64,000 bases of DNA from Methyloceanibacter methanicus (GCF_001723285.1 NZ_LPWG01000014.1:283423-347422), one strand, 5' to 3'. Shown: positions 10,766 through 20,518, counted from the stretch's first letter. Program-made: numbers and translations. Notes: a model not told the origin generated them from the letters alone.

Positions 10766-11950
10766 CTAGACCTCGTCGTCCTCGAGAATGCTGCGCGATC
10801 CGAACGCTCGAAACGCGAACGGCAGGACGAGCGGATTGAACGCCGTCTGGATCACGAGACGGCGCAACCAGGGTTTTGACTGCGCCGTTGGGATGAAGAT
10901 CTTCGCGAAGGCCGAGGCGTCTTCCTGACGCTCGGCGATCGCGGGCTTCATCATGGCCTCGTAGGAGGCGAACGCAGCCGCGTGGTTGCCGTCGTAGCGC
11001 TGGAGCTCCTGCGCCAGGATATACGCGCCCGCCATCGCCATGTGCGAGCCTTGTCCCGCCAGAAGCGACAGACATCCACAAGCATCGCCCAATAGTGTCA
11101 CCCGTCCCCGCGACCAGCGTGGGATGGCGATCTGCGTCATCGTATCGAAATAGAGCGGTGCGCTGCCTTTGTAAGCATCGATCAGCGCCTCGCCGATCCA
11201 CCCGGCGCCCTTGAAGGCGCGCCGCACGAACGAAAGCTGCTGCTCGGGCGGGACGTCCACTTCGTCGAGCCGGAACACAAAGGTCGCGTCGAGCTTACGG
11301 TCGCCAAGCGGGTAGTAGAAGGCGACGCGATTCGGTTCTTCGTGGATTTGCGCGACCTGGCCCACGGGGAGATCGTGATCCTCGATGTGAAACGCGGCCA
11401 CATAGGCGCCGAGGAATCGGGCGAACTGGCTCTCGTCGCCGAACATCAGGCGCCGGACCCCCGAATGAACGCCGTCGGCACCGAACACCAGCGCGAATTC
11501 GTCCGTGCTGCCATCGTCGAAGGCGACATCGACGTGGGTCCCCTGGTCCCTTATGTCGGCGATCTCCGTGCCGAACCGGACTTCCACGCCGAGGGCCTCG
11601 GCGCGTTCGTACAGGATGCGTACGAGGTCGGGGCGGCGCAGATAGACATATTTGCCGTCCAGCGCGCGTTTGATACGCTTGATCGGGACCGTCGCATAGG
11701 ACTTGCCCTCGGCATTCACGAATTGAAGCTTGTCGATGGGGTAGCGCAGGGCACGGAGCGCGCCGGTAAGGCCCATGCGTTCGGCCACGTCCCAGCCCGA
11801 GCCGAAGAAGTCCATCATGTAGCCGTCGTCGGGCAGAGCGGGGCTCTGTTCCACGACAACCGGATCGTCTCCGTATTCCTTCAGGCAAATGGCGAGCGTA
11901 AGACCCGCGATTCCCGCGCCGGAAATCAAAGCCCTGCCGTCAATTGCCAT
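10766..11950 (-). CDS. FAD-dependent monooxygenase (PHBH fold)
   Basis: 394 residues with all three motifs of the group A flavoprotein hydroxylases: LISGAGIAGLTLAICLKEYG (GxGxxG, binds ADP of FAD), LVFGADGVHSGVR (DG motif, FAD and NAD(P)H) and VTLLGDACGCLSLLAGQG (GD motif, FAD ribityl). These enzymes use NAD(P)H and O2 to hydroxylate a substrate, which cannot be named here. It stands alone, on the minus strand upstream of no obvious partner; the 5-oxoprolinase gene precedes it by about 85 bp on the same strand. Confidence 0.85.
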   Translation of the reverse strand: MAIDGRALISGAGIAGLTLAICLKEYGDDPVVVEQSPALPDDGYMMDFFGSGWDVAERMGLTGALRALRYPIDKLQFVNAEGKSYATVPIKRIKRALDGKYVYLRRPDLVRILYERAEALGVEVRFGTEIADIRDQGTHVDVAFDDGSTDEFALVFGADGVHSGVRRLMFGDESQFARFLGAYVAAFHIEDHDLPVGQVAQIHEEPNRVAFYYPLGDRKLDATFVFRLDEVDVPPEQQLSFVRRAFKGAGWIGEALIDAYKGSAPLYFDTMTQIAIPRWSRGRVTLLGDACGCLSLLAGQGSHMAMAGAYILAQELQRYDGNHAAAFASYEAMMKPAIAERQEDASAFAKIFIPTAQSKPWLRRLVIQTAFNPLVLPFAFRAFGSRSILEDDEV

Positions 11951-12034
11951 ACGCTCGTGCCTCTTGCGCCCATGCTTCTTGCGCGACAGCCGCCCGGTTT
12001 CGTCGCGATTGCGCCCAGTACCGTCGTCTGTCGT

Positions 12035-15000
12035 CTATGCGGTCTCGTCCGGGGTTGGCTTACCATAACCGCCGCCGGTCGGTGTTCTGATTATCACGGC
12101 TTCGCCTTGGGCAAGCCTCGTTTGGTCTGACCCTTTGAGACGTTCCAGCGCTCCGTTCGTCCGGCGCACCCAGTTTTCCCCCTTGCGGCCCGGCGCACCG
12201 CCCCTTGTGCCAAAGGGCTGCACGCTACGGAAACCCGAGAGGATAGCGCAGTCCATCTTTTCCAAGAACCTCAGTGTCCGGACCGTACCGTCTCCCGCGC
12301 GCCACTGCCCCGCGCCTCCCGAGCCCCGCTCGATCGCGAACCGCTCCAACAGCACAGGGTAGCGGAGTTCCAGGACCTCCGGATCGGTGAGCCGGGAGTT
12401 GGTCATGTGAGTCTGCACGGCCGCCGGCCCGTCGAAACCGGGCCCCGCCGGGGCCCCAGAGCAGATCGTCTCGTAATACTGCACCCGCTCGTTTCCGAAG
12501 GTCAGGTTGTTCATCGTTCCCTGCGCGGAGCCCAGAACCCCGAGCGCACCATAAAGGCAGTTCACGACGGTTTGGCTCGTCTCCACGTTGCCGCCGGCGA
12601 CCGGCGCCGGATAGTGCGGCTTCAAGAGCGATCCGTCAGGCAGCACGATCTCGATGTGGCGCAGACAACCGGCGTTCAGCGGAATGTCCTCATCCACCAG
12701 CGTCCGGAACACGTAGAGCACGCAGGCACGCGTGATCGGCTCGGGGGCGTTGAAGGTCGTTTCGGTCTGGATACTCGTGCCGGTGAAGTCGACGACGGCC
12801 TTGTTCGCCTTGCGGTCGATCGTGATCTCCACCGCGATCCGGCTTGCCTGATCGGTCTGAAGCGCGAAACGCGAACTCTTCAGAGTGCCGATGACCTTGC
12901 GCACCGCGTTCGCGGCATTGTCCTGCACATGGCCCATATAGGCCGCGACCGTGGCGAGACCGTATTGGCGCACCATCTTGCGCAGTTCGGCGACGCCCTT
13001 CTCGTTGGCGGCGACCTGCGCTTTCAAATCGGCGACGTTCTGGTCGACATTGCGTGCCGGATAGGGCGCGTCGGTGAACAGGCGCCGCACGGCATCTTCC
13101 TGGAAACGGCCACCGCCAACCAGCCTGAACGGATCGATATAGATGCCTTCCTCTTCGATCGAGGACGCGCGGGGGCTCATCGAGCCGGGGCTGATGCCAC
13201 CCACATCCGCATGATGACCGCGCGCGGCCACGAAGAAGAGGATCTCCGCGCCGGCTTCGTCGAACACGGGCGTAACGACGGTAATGTCGGGCAAATGCGT
13301 TCCGCCGTTATAGGGCGCGTTCAGCATCCACACATCGCCGGGGCGGAGGTCTGTACCCACCTCTCGCAGAATCGTTTCCACGCTTCGGTCCATGGAGCCG
13401 AGATGGACGGGGATGTGGGGTGCATTCGCGATCAGAGCCCCGCCAGCATCGAAGAGGGCGCAGGAGAAATCGAGACGCTCCTTGATGTTGACGGAGCGCG
13501 CCGTGTTCTGCAGCGCATAGCCCATCTGCTCGGCGATCGAGACGAACAGGCTGTTGAACACTTCCAGCATGACGGGGTCCGCCTCGGCGCTAACCGCCTC
13601 TTTTGCCTGCTTCCGCTGGGCGCGCGACAAAAGAAGATGGTTCTTCGCCGTCACCGCCGCGCGCCATTCCGGTTCCAGCACGACGGTCTGATGGTCCTCG
13701 ATCACGAGCGCCGGTCCGTCGATCTCGGCGCCCGGGGTTAGATCGGCGCGGGCCGAGACGGGGACATCGTGCCAGTGGCCATGGGTGAAGATGTCGGCCC
13801 GGCTCTGCGGCGCGGGCCGTTTGGCGGGGAGGGGGCTATCGGCTTCTTCGATCAGGGTGCCGCCGCCAATGGCTTCCACCTCCACGGCTTCGATCTCGAC
13901 CCCCTTTTCGGGGCTGATAAAGCCGAAGCGTTTCCGATGCGCCGCCTCGAACCCCGCGCGCATCTCCGCGAGCGAGCCGGACGGGATCGGCAGCGAACTG
14001 TCCGTGCCCTCGTAACGCAAATGGACCTGCGCCGCGATCGTGTCCGCGACGATGCCCTGGAGCTCGAGTTCGCGGCGGGCCTCACGTTCCAAGGGCCCGC
14101 ACGTTTCGGCGAGCGTCGCCATGCCGTCTTCGTCGAGCGGCGCGAGCACCGCATGGGTGCGGGTCGCGCGCACGCTGGCAAGGCCCATGCCGTAGGCGGA
14201 CAGCACCCCGGACAGCGGATGCAGTAACACGCTCTCGATACCGAGCGCGTCGGCCACGAGGCATGCGTGCTGCCCGCCCGCGCCACCGAAGCAATTGAGC
14301 ACGTAGCCGGCGACGTCATAGCCCCGCTGCACGGAAATCGTCTTGATGGCGTTGGCCATATTGGCGACGGCGATCTTGATGAAGCCTTCGGCGATCTCTT
14401 CCGGCAGACGGTCGTCGCCCAGCTCCCGGGCGAGCGCATGAAACGCCTTCACCACCGCGCGCCGGTCCAGAGGCTGGTCTTGGCCGGGGCCGAAAATATG
14501 CGGGAAGAGATCGGGCTGAAGCTTGCCCGTCATGACGTTCGCGTCCGTCACGGTGAGCGGTCCGCCCCGGCGATAGGCGCATGGACCGGGATCGGCTCCA
14601 GCCGAATCCGGTCCGACCCGGAACCGCGCTTCGTCGGCATGCAGAATCGATCCGCCGCCCGCAGCGACCGTATGAATGAGCATCATGGGGGCACGGACAC
14701 GCGCGCCGGCCACGACGCTTTCGAAGGTGCGTTCAAGTACGCCGTCGTAGTGGCACACATCCGTGGAGGTGCCGCCCATGTCGAAGCCGATGACCTTGGC
14801 GAAACCCGCGCTCTTGGCCGTCTCCACGGCACCGACCACGCCACCGGCGGGGCCGGACAGGATCGCGTCCTTGCCGCGAAACAGATGCGCCGACGTGAGG
14901 CCGCCCGACGACTGCATGAATAGCAGCCTCGGTGCGGTCTCGCCGGCATCGCCGCCGCGAAGGGCGGAGAGCGCGCCCGCTACGCGGTCCACATAGCGGC

Positions 15001-15658
15001 GGAGCAGCGGCGACAGATACGCATCGACGACGGTCGTGTCGCCCCGGCCCACGAACTTCACGAGCGGGCTTACCTCGTGGCTGACCGACACTTGGGCAAA
15101 GCCCAGCTCCCGGGCGAGGGCGGCCGCCCGGCGTTCGTGGTCCGGATGCGCATAAGCATGCATGAAGACGATGGCGACCGCGTCGATGCCGTCTCGCCGT
15201 GCCTCCTCCAGCGCTTCGCGCGTGGCCTTGAGGTCCAGCGGAACTTCGACCGTTCCGTCGGCGCGGACGCGTTCGGGCACCTCCACGACGCGCTCATACA
15301 GCATCGACGGCTTCTCGATCCGTCGCGCGAAGATTTTCGGACGCGCCTGGTAGCCAATCTCAAGCGCGTCACGGAAGCCTTCGGTCGCGACAAGGAGAAC
15401 GCGGTCGCCTTTGCGCTCCAGGAGTGCGTTGGTGGCGACGGTCGTCCCCATGCGCACGGTCTCGATGAGATGGGGCGGGAGGGGCCCTGCGCGCGGGACG
15501 CCGATCAGGTCGGCGATGCCGGCAATGGCCGCATCCTCATAGGATTCCGGATTCTCGGAGAGCAGCTTCGTGGTAAGGCGCGTCCCGTCGGGGCTACGCC
15601 CGACAATGTCGGTGAAGGTGCCGCCCCGGTCGATGAAGAACTGCCATTTGCCGGTCAT
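12035..15658 (-). CDS. 5-oxoprolinase (ATP-hydrolysing), single-chain HyuA-HyuB type
   Basis: 1207 residues, the size of full-length ATP-dependent 5-oxoprolinases. The N-terminal half is hydantoinase A-like: [19 protein letters not shown] is the ATP phosphate loop, followed by [18 protein letters not shown]. The C-terminal half is hydantoinase B-like, starting near residue 690 with [20 protein letters not shown] and including [15 protein letters not shown] and LPLNAGC-type motifs ([12 protein letters not shown]). It opens 5-oxo-L-proline to glutamate. A single fused chain favours 5-oxoprolinase over two-subunit hydantoinases. It lies 18 bp after the gamma carbonic anhydrase gene, so they are probably co-transcribed. 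Confidence 0.85.
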   Translation of the reverse strand: MTGKWQFFIDRGGTFTDIVGRSPDGTRLTTKLLSENPESYEDAAIAGIADLIGVPRAGPLPPHLIETVRMGTTVATNALLERKGDRVLLVATEGFRDALEIGYQARPKIFARRIEKPSMLYERVVEVPERVRADGTVEVPLDLKATREALEEARRDGIDAVAIVFMHAYAHPDHERRAAALARELGFAQVSVSHEVSPLVKFVGRGDTTVVDAYLSPLLRRYVDRVAGALSALRGGDAGETAPRLLFMQSSGGLTSAHLFRGKDAILSGPAGGVVGAVETAKSAGFAKVIGFDMGGTSTDVCHYDGVLERTFESVVAGARVRAPMMLIHTVAAGGGSILHADEARFRVGPDSAGADPGPCAYRRGGPLTVTDANVMTGKLQPDLFPHIFGPGQDQPLDRRAVVKAFHALARELGDDRLPEEIAEGFIKIAVANMANAIKTISVQRGYDVAGYVLNCFGGAGGQHACLVADALGIESVLLHPLSGVLSAYGMGLASVRATRTHAVLAPLDEDGMATLAETCGPLEREARRELELQGIVADTIAAQVHLRYEGTDSSLPIPSGSLAEMRAGFEAAHRKRFGFISPEKGVEIEAVEVEAIGGGTLIEEADSPLPAKRPAPQSRADIFTHGHWHDVPVSARADLTPGAEIDGPALVIEDHQTVVLEPEWRAAVTAKNHLLLSRAQRKQAKEAVSAEADPVMLEVFNSLFVSIAEQMGYALQNTARSVNIKERLDFSCALFDAGGALIANAPHIPVHLGSMDRSVETILREVGTDLRPGDVWMLNAPYNGGTHLPDITVVTPVFDEAGAEILFFVAARGHHADVGGISPGSMSPRASSIEEEGIYIDPFRLVGGGRFQEDAVRRLFTDAPYPARNVDQNVADLKAQVAANEKGVAELRKMVRQYGLATVAAYMGHVQDNAANAVRKVIGTLKSSRFALQTDQASRIAVEITIDRKANKAVVDFTGTSIQTETTFNAPEPITRACVLYVFRTLVDEDIPLNAGCLRHIEIVLPDGSLLKPHYPAPVAGGNVETSQTVVNCLYGALGVLGSAQGTMNNLTFGNERVQYYETICSGAPAGPGFDGPAAVQTHMTNSRLTDPEVLELRYPVLLERFAIERGSGGAGQWRAGDGTVRTLRFLEKMDCAILSGFRSVQPFGTRGGAPGRKGENWVRRTNGALERLKGSDQTRLAQGEAVIIRTPTGGGYGKPTPDETA

Positions 15659-15676
15659 GCCGCGGGTGGTCGCCTG

Positions 15677-16207
15677 TCACGAGATCCGTTTCAGGCCGGA
15701 CGCATATTGCTTCCAGCGCCGCACATAGACATCCGCGCCACGGGCGATCATGGCGCGCATCTTGTCGTCCACCTCACGCACGGCCTTGGCGGGCGACCCG
15801 ATGATCATCGCATTGTCGGGAAACTCTTTGCCCTCGGTGATGAGCGCCCCGGCGCCCACAAGACAGTTGGATCCGATCTTGGCGCCGTTTAGGACAATCG
15901 CGCCCATGCCGATCAGCGTGTTGTCGCCGATCGTGCAGCCATGAAGGATCACGTTGTGCCCGATCACGCAGTCCTCGCCGATCGTCACCGGGAACCCCGG
16001 ATCGGTGTGGAGCGTGGAATTGTCTTGCACCTGAGAGCGTGTGCCGATCTCGATCCACTCGTTGTCGCCGCGCAGCACCGAGCCGTACCAGACACTGGCG
16101 TCGGACTTGAGCCGCACCTTGCCGGTCAATGTGGCCGTATCGGCGACCCAATAGAGCCCGTCCGCCGGAAATTCGGGCGCCTGCCCATCAAGCTCGTAGA
16201 CCGCCAT
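15677..16207 (-). CDS. Gamma carbonic anhydrase family protein
   Basis: 176 residues forming a left-handed beta helix of hexapeptide repeats, for example SNVWYGSVLRGD-type SVWYGSVLRGDNEWIEIGTR, then VTIGEDCVIGHNVILHGCTI and GMGAIVLNGAKIG. The three metal histidines expected in this family correspond to the HT of TLHTDPG, GHNV and LHGC. Members may hydrate CO2 or serve as trimeric structural subunits; activity cannot be judged from sequence. It is the first gene of a likely two-gene unit with 5-oxoprolinase. Confidence 0.85.
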   Translation of the reverse strand: MAVYELDGQAPEFPADGLYWVADTATLTGKVRLKSDASVWYGSVLRGDNEWIEIGTRSQVQDNSTLHTDPGFPVTIGEDCVIGHNVILHGCTIGDNTLIGMGAIVLNGAKIGSNCLVGAGALITEGKEFPDNAMIIGSPAKAVREVDDKMRAMIARGADVYVRRWKQYASGLKRIS

Positions 16208-16390
16208 CGTCGCTCCTTTCGCCCCTCAAGCGCCGTGGATACAATTCTGAGATAGCCTTGTCATTCAAGATCGGGCTACAGGGCCGGGAGGTCCCGCCCG
16301 GCACGGAGGTACCGGAACCTCTTGTAACAACCCGATCACACCGGTAAGGAAAAGCGCCCCCAGCAGATTCTCAAGGGTTTGAACGCGCCG

Positions 16391-16693
16391 ATGAGCACCG
16401 AAGACACCAAAAAAGGCGGAAATCCGCTGACGATCTTCATCGTTTCGCTGTGTGCCGCCATCGTGATGGCAGGCGGCTTCGCGATCGTGATCGAGGCCTT
16501 CATCCTTGCCGCGGCCAATCTGTTCGAGCTGGGGTCCACATTCGTCTGGATCACGAGCGGGGCGAATGCGCTCTTGGCCTTGTGGTTCGCGGTCTGGACC
16601 TTTGTCAGGTCGTGGCACGTGGAGCGGCGCCTCGGGGCCGGTCTCGAGGTCGATGAACCGAAGATGTCGATCCTTGGCAATCTCCGGGGATAG
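16391..16693 (+). CDS. Small two-span membrane protein of unknown function
   Basis: About 100 residues: a polar N-terminus (MSTEDTKKGGN), a long hydrophobic stretch (IFIVSLCAAIVMAGGFAIVI plus FILAAANLF), a second span (NALLALWFAVWTFV) and a charged tail. Both ends are predicted in the cytoplasm. A TTG four codons upstream (16379) is an alternative start; neither has a strong ribosome site. I do not recognise the family. Confidence 0.55.
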   Translation: MSTEDTKKGGNPLTIFIVSLCAAIVMAGGFAIVIEAFILAAANLFELGSTFVWITSGANALLALWFAVWTFVRSWHVERRLGAGLEVDEPKMSILGNLRG

Positions 16694-16804
16694 CAGCATG
16701 TTCTTGCCCTGGCGGCGGTGCGCCACCGGGACGATTATCCCATGCGGGACAACGGAAAAGCCCGTATGGTCTAACTGGATCAAGTGGTTCTAAGGGGGTC
16801 CGCT

Positions 16805-17529
16805 ATGTCGGTTTGGGGAAAACTCGCAGGTGCAGCCGCAGGACTCGCGGTCGGAGGGCCGATCGGGGCGTGGTTGGCGGCGTCGCGGGGCACTACGTGA
16901 TTGACCGGGACGGCGACCAGGCCGGCGGGGCCGACGGCGAGGACCAGGTGGCCTTCACCGTGGGCGTCATCGCGCTCGGCGCCAAGATGGCCAAGGCTGA
17001 TGGCGTCGTCACCATGGACGAGGTCAACGCCTTCAAGGAGGTGTTCAAGGTCCCGGACGGCGAGATGAAGAACGTGGCGCGGGTGTTCAACCTCGCCAAG
17101 CAGGAAGTAGCCGGTTACGAAGCCTATGCCGACCAGCTGGCGGGGATGTTCAAGGGCAACAGGAAGCTGCTGGAAGACGTTCTGGACGGTCTGTTCCACA
17201 TCGCCAAGGCCGACGACGAGTTCGATCCGAGCGAGGAAGAGTTCCTGAAGCAAGTGTCCAAGCGCTTCGGCTTCACCGAGACGGAGTTCGGCTACATCAA
17301 GGCCCGGCACGTGGTTGCCTCGAAGCGCAATCCTTACGAAGTGCTCGAGGTCGATCCGTCGGTTACGAACGATGCGTTGAAGGCCCAGTACCGCAAGTTG
17401 ATCGCGGAGAACCATCCCGACAAGCTGATCGCACGCGGCGTGCCGGAAGAGTTCATCGCCATCGCCACGGACAAGATGGCCGCCATCAACGAGGCCTATC
17501 AGCAGATTGCCAAAGAGCGGGGCCTCTAA
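16805..17529 (+). CDS. TerB/DjlA-like co-chaperone with C-terminal J domain (frameshifted)
   Basis: The start MSVWGKLAGAAAGLAVGGPI (ATG at 16805, AGGGGG upstream) is a glycine-rich hydrophobic N-terminus typical of DjlA-like proteins. The frame slips near 16875 and continues as VAGHYVIDRDGD, a TerB-like helical domain (VAFTVGVIALGAKMAKADG, HIAKADDEFDPSEEEFL) and a J domain (NPYEVLEVDPSV ... YRKLIAENHPDKLIARG) with the HPD signature that stimulates DnaK. Restored length is about 241 residues. One missing base explains the slip. An envelope-associated co-chaperone role is inferred from the family. Confidence 0.75.
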
Positions 17530-17624
17530 CCCCTCTTGCCGCCGCGTAGGCGGATGGCTGGACGGTCTTCCCGTCGGCGGGATGGCCGCGAGACCGACGG
17601 CCCTTGCAGAATGGATTGGCTTGG

Positions 17625-18389
17625 ATGACGGCCGCACCGGACAGCAAGCTTGCCGCGCATTGGGTGCCATCGCCCAATTTCGAACCGCGGCCCGAGGGAC
17701 GGAAGCCCGACACGCTGATCCTGCATTACACGGGGATGGAAGCGTGCGACGCGGCCCGCGACTGGCTCGCCTCCGAAGAGTCCAAGGTCTCCGCCCACTA
17801 TCTCCTCGACGAGGCCGGGGTCGTCACCCAGATGGTGGCGGAGTCCGAGCGGGCTTGGCACGCGGGCCAAAGCTATTGGGCCGGTGAGACGGACCTCAAT
17901 TCGGCGTCGATCGGCATCGAGATCCACAATCCCGGCCACGACTTCGACTACCCGCCGTTTCCGGAGGTGCAAATGCAGGCGGTGGAAGCCCTGTGTCTCG
18001 ACATTCTCGGCCGCCACGCGATCCCGAAAGAGCGTGTGCTGGCCCATTCGGACATCGCGCCCGGCCGCAAACGCGATCCCGGCGAACGGTTCGACTGGGC
18101 CCGGCTGGCCCGCGCCGGCATCGGACTTTGGACTGAACCCGTGCCCCTCGGCGACGATGCCGGCCTCGGTCTTGGCGACGAGAGCGAGGCCGTCGCCGAA
18201 CTTCAGCGTGATCTCAGGGATTTCGGGTACGGCGTCGAGGACACGTCCACATACGGGCGCGGAACCGAAATCGTGGTGGAGGCCTTCCAGCGGCACTACA
18301 GGCCCGCAAGGGTCGACGGCCGTGCGGACCGCTCGACCCGCGAGACGCTGAAACGGCTCCTCATCGTCCGGTCGGGCGCGGTGGTTTGA
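17625..18389 (+). CDS. N-acetylmuramoyl-L-alanine amidase (AmpD-like) with peptidoglycan-binding domain
   Basis: 254 residues. The amidase_2 domain spans about 15-160: DTLILHYTGM holds the first zinc histidine, VSAHYLLDEAGVV and RAWHAGQSYW follow, SIGIEIHNPG carries the catalytic glutamate region, and VLAHSDIAPGRKRDPG the remaining histidine and aspartate. A C-terminal peptidoglycan-binding helical domain follows (ESEAVAELQRDLRDFGYG ... DGRADRSTRETLKRL). No signal peptide is seen, so a cytosolic role in recycling anhydro-muropeptides is likely. Its 3' end faces the minus-strand YHS-like genes across a shared terminator. Confidence 0.85.
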   Translation: MTAAPDSKLAAHWVPSPNFEPRPEGRKPDTLILHYTGMEACDAARDWLASEESKVSAHYLLDEAGVVTQMVAESERAWHAGQSYWAGETDLNSASIGIEIHNPGHDFDYPPFPEVQMQAVEALCLDILGRHAIPKERVLAHSDIAPGRKRDPGERFDWARLARAGIGLWTEPVPLGDDAGLGLGDESEAVAELQRDLRDFGYGVEDTSTYGRGTEIVVEAFQRHYRPARVDGRADRSTRETLKRLLIVRSGAVV

Positions 18390-18428
18390 TCTGCTGGGTT
18401 GCGCTTGCGGCTCTCGGTGAATGGCCAT

Positions 18429-18460
18429 GAAAAAAGCCCGCCCAAGGGTTGGGCGAGCTT
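18429..18460 (-). terminator. Terminator after the first YHS-like gene (possibly bidirectional)
   Basis: Stem GCTCGCCCAA / TTGGGCGGGC (one wobble) with a CCC loop and a T6 tract on the minus strand (18435-18430). On the plus strand the same hairpin is followed by TTTCG and could end the amidase transcript. Confidence 0.75.
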
Positions 18461-18499
18461 TCGAATTCGTATCGTTCGGCGCGGGGCGCCAGGCCGACG

Positions 18500-18769
18500 C
18501 TAGTTGTCGTTATAGAAGCTCTCGGCCTTCTGCACGTTGCCGTCCGGGTCCTTCATGAACTCGTCCTTGGCGGCTTGCTTGCTGAAGCAGTAGATCTTTT
18601 CGCCGACCGTCTCGTGGATCGAGCAGTCCGTGTATTTCTTCTGGCCCTGGGTCAGACCCCAGGCGCAGTTGTTTCCGAACTCACCGAGAGCACCGGCGGC
18701 AAGCGCGGCAGAACCGGAAAGACCAATCACGGTGCCGGTGACCGCCGCGGCGAGAACAACCTTCTTCAT
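18500..18769 (-). CDS. Small secreted YHS-like cysteine protein, paralogue 1
   Basis: 89 residues: a signal peptide (VVLAAAVTGTVIGLSGSAAL) then a domain of about 60 residues with the pattern C-A-x-G-L, K-x-T-D-C-S, G-x-x-Y-C-F, K-x-x-F-x-K-D-x-x-G-N, K-A-x-x-F. This resembles a degenerate YHS metal-binding domain (G-x-x-Y-x-F-C/S with a downstream F-x-x-D-P). The start at 18769 has GGAGG 8 nt upstream. Two paralogues lie next to it (18962 and 20141). Periplasmic location and metal binding are inferred, not shown. Confidence 0.7.
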   Translation of the reverse strand: MKKVVLAAAVTGTVIGLSGSAALAAGALGEFGNNCAWGLTQGQKKYTDCSIHETVGEKIYCFSKQAAKDEFMKDPDGNVQKAESFYNDN

Positions 18770-18897
18770 CAATACTTCCTCCAGGACTTGTATTCACGTG
18801 GCGCATTTGGCCGTTGAGGTGCCAAGGAATCGGCAGAAATGCTCTCGCCGTCAATGGACAATTGCAGTGCCATCTTGCCTATGCGCCGGGAGAGGGC

Positions 18898-18932
18898 GGG
18901 GAAGACCCGCTTCGACGTGGAGGGTCTTCCCC
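18898..18932. other. Hairpin between YHS-like genes 1 and 2
   Basis: GGGGAAGACCC (18898-18908) and GGGTCTTCCCC (18922-18932) form a perfect 11-bp stem with a 13-nt loop, just after the stop of paralogue 2 on the minus strand. No T tract follows, so it may be a weak terminator or an RNA-stabilising stem between co-transcribed genes. Confidence 0.55.
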
Positions 18933-18961
18933 TGTGCGCGCACGGAGGGCCGATGGCGCGG

Positions 18962-19219
18962 CTACTGGTTGTCGTCGTAGAAGCTCTGAGCCTTTTTGAG
19001 GTTGCCCTCAACGTCCTTCATGAACAGCGTCTTGGCCGTCTCGTTTCCGAAGCAATAGGTCTTGCCGTCGATCTCCGCGTTGACGGAGCAGTCCGTCTCG
19101 ACCTTCTTCTCGAGAGACAGGCCCATGGCGCACATATTGTCGTATTCGCCGGTCGCCGCCATCGCCGAGCTGGCGAAGAGAAGGGCGCCGGTCACGATGG
19201 CGGGGGTCAAGAATTTCAT
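18962..19219 (-). CDS. Small secreted YHS-like cysteine protein, paralogue 2
   Basis: 85 residues with a signal peptide (LTPAIVTGALLFASSAMAA) and the same domain as its neighbours: CAMGLSLEKKVETDCSV, DGKTYCFGNETAKTLFMKD, EGNLKKAQSFYDDN. The three cysteines are at the same positions as in paralogues 1 and 3. The start at 19219 (MKFLTP) is preferred over an upstream ATG because GGAGGA sits 8 nt before it. Function unknown; a periplasmic metal- or redox-linked role is a guess from the YHS resemblance. Confidence 0.7.
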   Translation of the reverse strand: MKFLTPAIVTGALLFASSAMAATGEYDNMCAMGLSLEKKVETDCSVNAEIDGKTYCFGNETAKTLFMKDVEGNLKKAQSFYDDNQ

Positions 19220-19378
19220 CGGGGATTCCTCCATATCACTGTCTGTTCCGTGTCTGCGCGCTTCGGGCAGGTCCTGCCGTCAGCGTATACGCAGCTTACA
19301 AGTGCACAACGCGCCGAGAGTGTGACTGGGATCACGCAGGTGCGATCACATATTCGCGATTTCGGTTTGGATGTTTGG

Positions 19379-19413
19379 CAAAAGAAACCCGCCCCTCCGG
19401 GCGGAGAGGCGGG
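19379..19413 (-). terminator. Terminator after the duplicated-domain gene
   Basis: On the minus strand a CCCGCC/GGCGGG stem with an inner CTCCG/CGGAG pairing (19413-19388) is followed by TTTCTTTTG. It lies about 38 bp after the stop at 19452. Confidence 0.7.
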
Positions 19414-19451
19414 AGAACTTGGCAACGGCGTCGAAAGGCGCGCTCGCGCCG

Positions 19452-20144
19452 CTACAGCGTTTCTTCGAAATCCATGCCTTCAAAGGTGTACCGGTCCACT
19501 TGAGTCCAAATTCCGTCCTCTTGGACCGGAACCTTGTGGACCTTGACGTTGCCGACCTTCAGCGAACCGTCCGTCTCGTCGACCCAGAAGTCCAAGTCGT
19601 AATACTCGTCCTTGCTGCCGGGCTTGCGGAAATCGGTGCACGCAAAATATTTGCCTTCGCCTTTGAGCCGGCGCACGGGCCGATGCATCTCCACGAACTG
19701 AAGCTTCAGGTCTTCGCCCGTCTTGTCGTCCTTGACGGTGATGTTCCCGTCCTCGTCCTTGTTCTCGAGGATGTAGTCGTGGATCGAGGCCATCACCTGC
19801 CAGGCGCGCGCCCCTTCGATGCTGCCGGGATGTTCCTGGACCGGCAGCCACCACCACGCGACCGGGAGCCGCGTGATCATGAAGTAGCCGTCGCCGTCAC
19901 GCTTGGGGCCCTTCTGCACGCGGATATCCTGAAGCGTGAGTTGCTGGCCTTCCGGCTTGAACCAGAAGTCGATGGCATATTGCTTCTTGGGCTCGTCGAC
20001 GTCGTGGAAGATGACATTGGCGAACCAGCCATAGCCTTCCATGCCGCGTACGATCTTGATCTCCTCGAATTTCAGCTTGAGATCCGTATCGAGCTTGGGG
20101 TCGTGAAACACGAAGGCATCGCCTTCCGAACGCTCGTCGATCAC
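19452..20144 (-). CDS. Protein with two repeated beta-rich domains, function unknown
   Basis: 230 residues if started at the GTG at 20144, which overlaps the stop of the YHS-like gene upstream as GTGA. The protein contains two similar halves of about 80 residues: DLKLKFEEIKIVRGMEGYGW ... YAIDFWFKPEGQQLTLQDIR and DLKLQFVEMHRPVRRLKGEG ... YDLDFWVDETDGSLKVGNVK. The linker carries PVAWWWLPVQEHPG. No signal peptide is present. Because the upstream secreted protein ends exactly where this starts, in the phase of one missing base, the two may be one exported protein of about 357 residues. I do not recognise the family. Confidence 0.65.
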   Translation of the reverse strand: MIDERSEGDAFVFHDPKLDTDLKLKFEEIKIVRGMEGYGWFANVIFHDVDEPKKQYAIDFWFKPEGQQLTLQDIRVQKGPKRDGDGYFMITRLPVAWWWLPVQEHPGSIEGARAWQVMASIHDYILENKDEDGNITVKDDKTGEDLKLQFVEMHRPVRRLKGEGKYFACTDFRKPGSKDEYYDLDFWVDETDGSLKVGNVKVHKVPVQEDGIWTQVDRYTFEGMDFEETL

Positions 20145-20518
20145 TTGCTGGACTCGGGCGTGACGTCCGCCTCGGTGAAGACCTTTGCGCCGGAGGCGGC
20201 TTTCGCCTGCTGCTCTTGGAGAAACGTCTTGGCCCGGGCGATATTGCCCTTGGGGTCCTTCAAGAACGCGGCCTTCGAATTCTCGCTCGAGAAGCAGTAC
20301 ACCTTGCCGTCTTCGTCGGTCCAACTGACGGAGCAATCGGTCTTCACCATTTGCCCGTCGGCGAGGCCCATGGCGCAACTTTCATCGAACTCGGCTTCGA
20401 CATCGCCATGATCCTCCATGGCGGGCGCCGTGGCGGGCAGGACCATGGCGAGCATACCGGCCAGGAGCACAGGCAATGTCAAACGGGAGATGAGCCGTCT
20501 TGATGTCATGTCTGTCAT
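20141..20518 (-). CDS. Small secreted YHS-like cysteine protein, paralogue 3
   Basis: 125 residues: signal peptide (LTLPVLLAGMLAMVLPATAP), then CAMGLADGQMVKTDCSV, DGKVYCFSSENSKAAFLKD, KGNIARAKTFLQEQ, matching the two smaller paralogues, and a C-terminal extension (KAASGAKVFTEADVTPESSK). The start at 20518 is chosen from AAGGA 9 nt upstream; ATGs at 20524 and 20509 are alternatives. The stop overlaps the next gene by 4 bp. The extension plus coupling suggests it is the N-terminal part of a larger protein with the downstream duplicated domain. Confidence 0.7.
   Translation of the reverse strand: MTDMTSRRLISRLTLPVLLAGMLAMVLPATAPAMEDHGDVEAEFDESCAMGLADGQMVKTDCSVSWTDEDGKVYCFSSENSKAAFLKDPKGNIARAKTFLQEQQAKAASGAKVFTEADVTPESSK

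Noticed and set aside
12407..13741. 444-residue open frame antisense to the 5-oxoprolinase gene
   Set aside because: Shadow frame; the minus-strand protein is intact with conserved motifs across the region.
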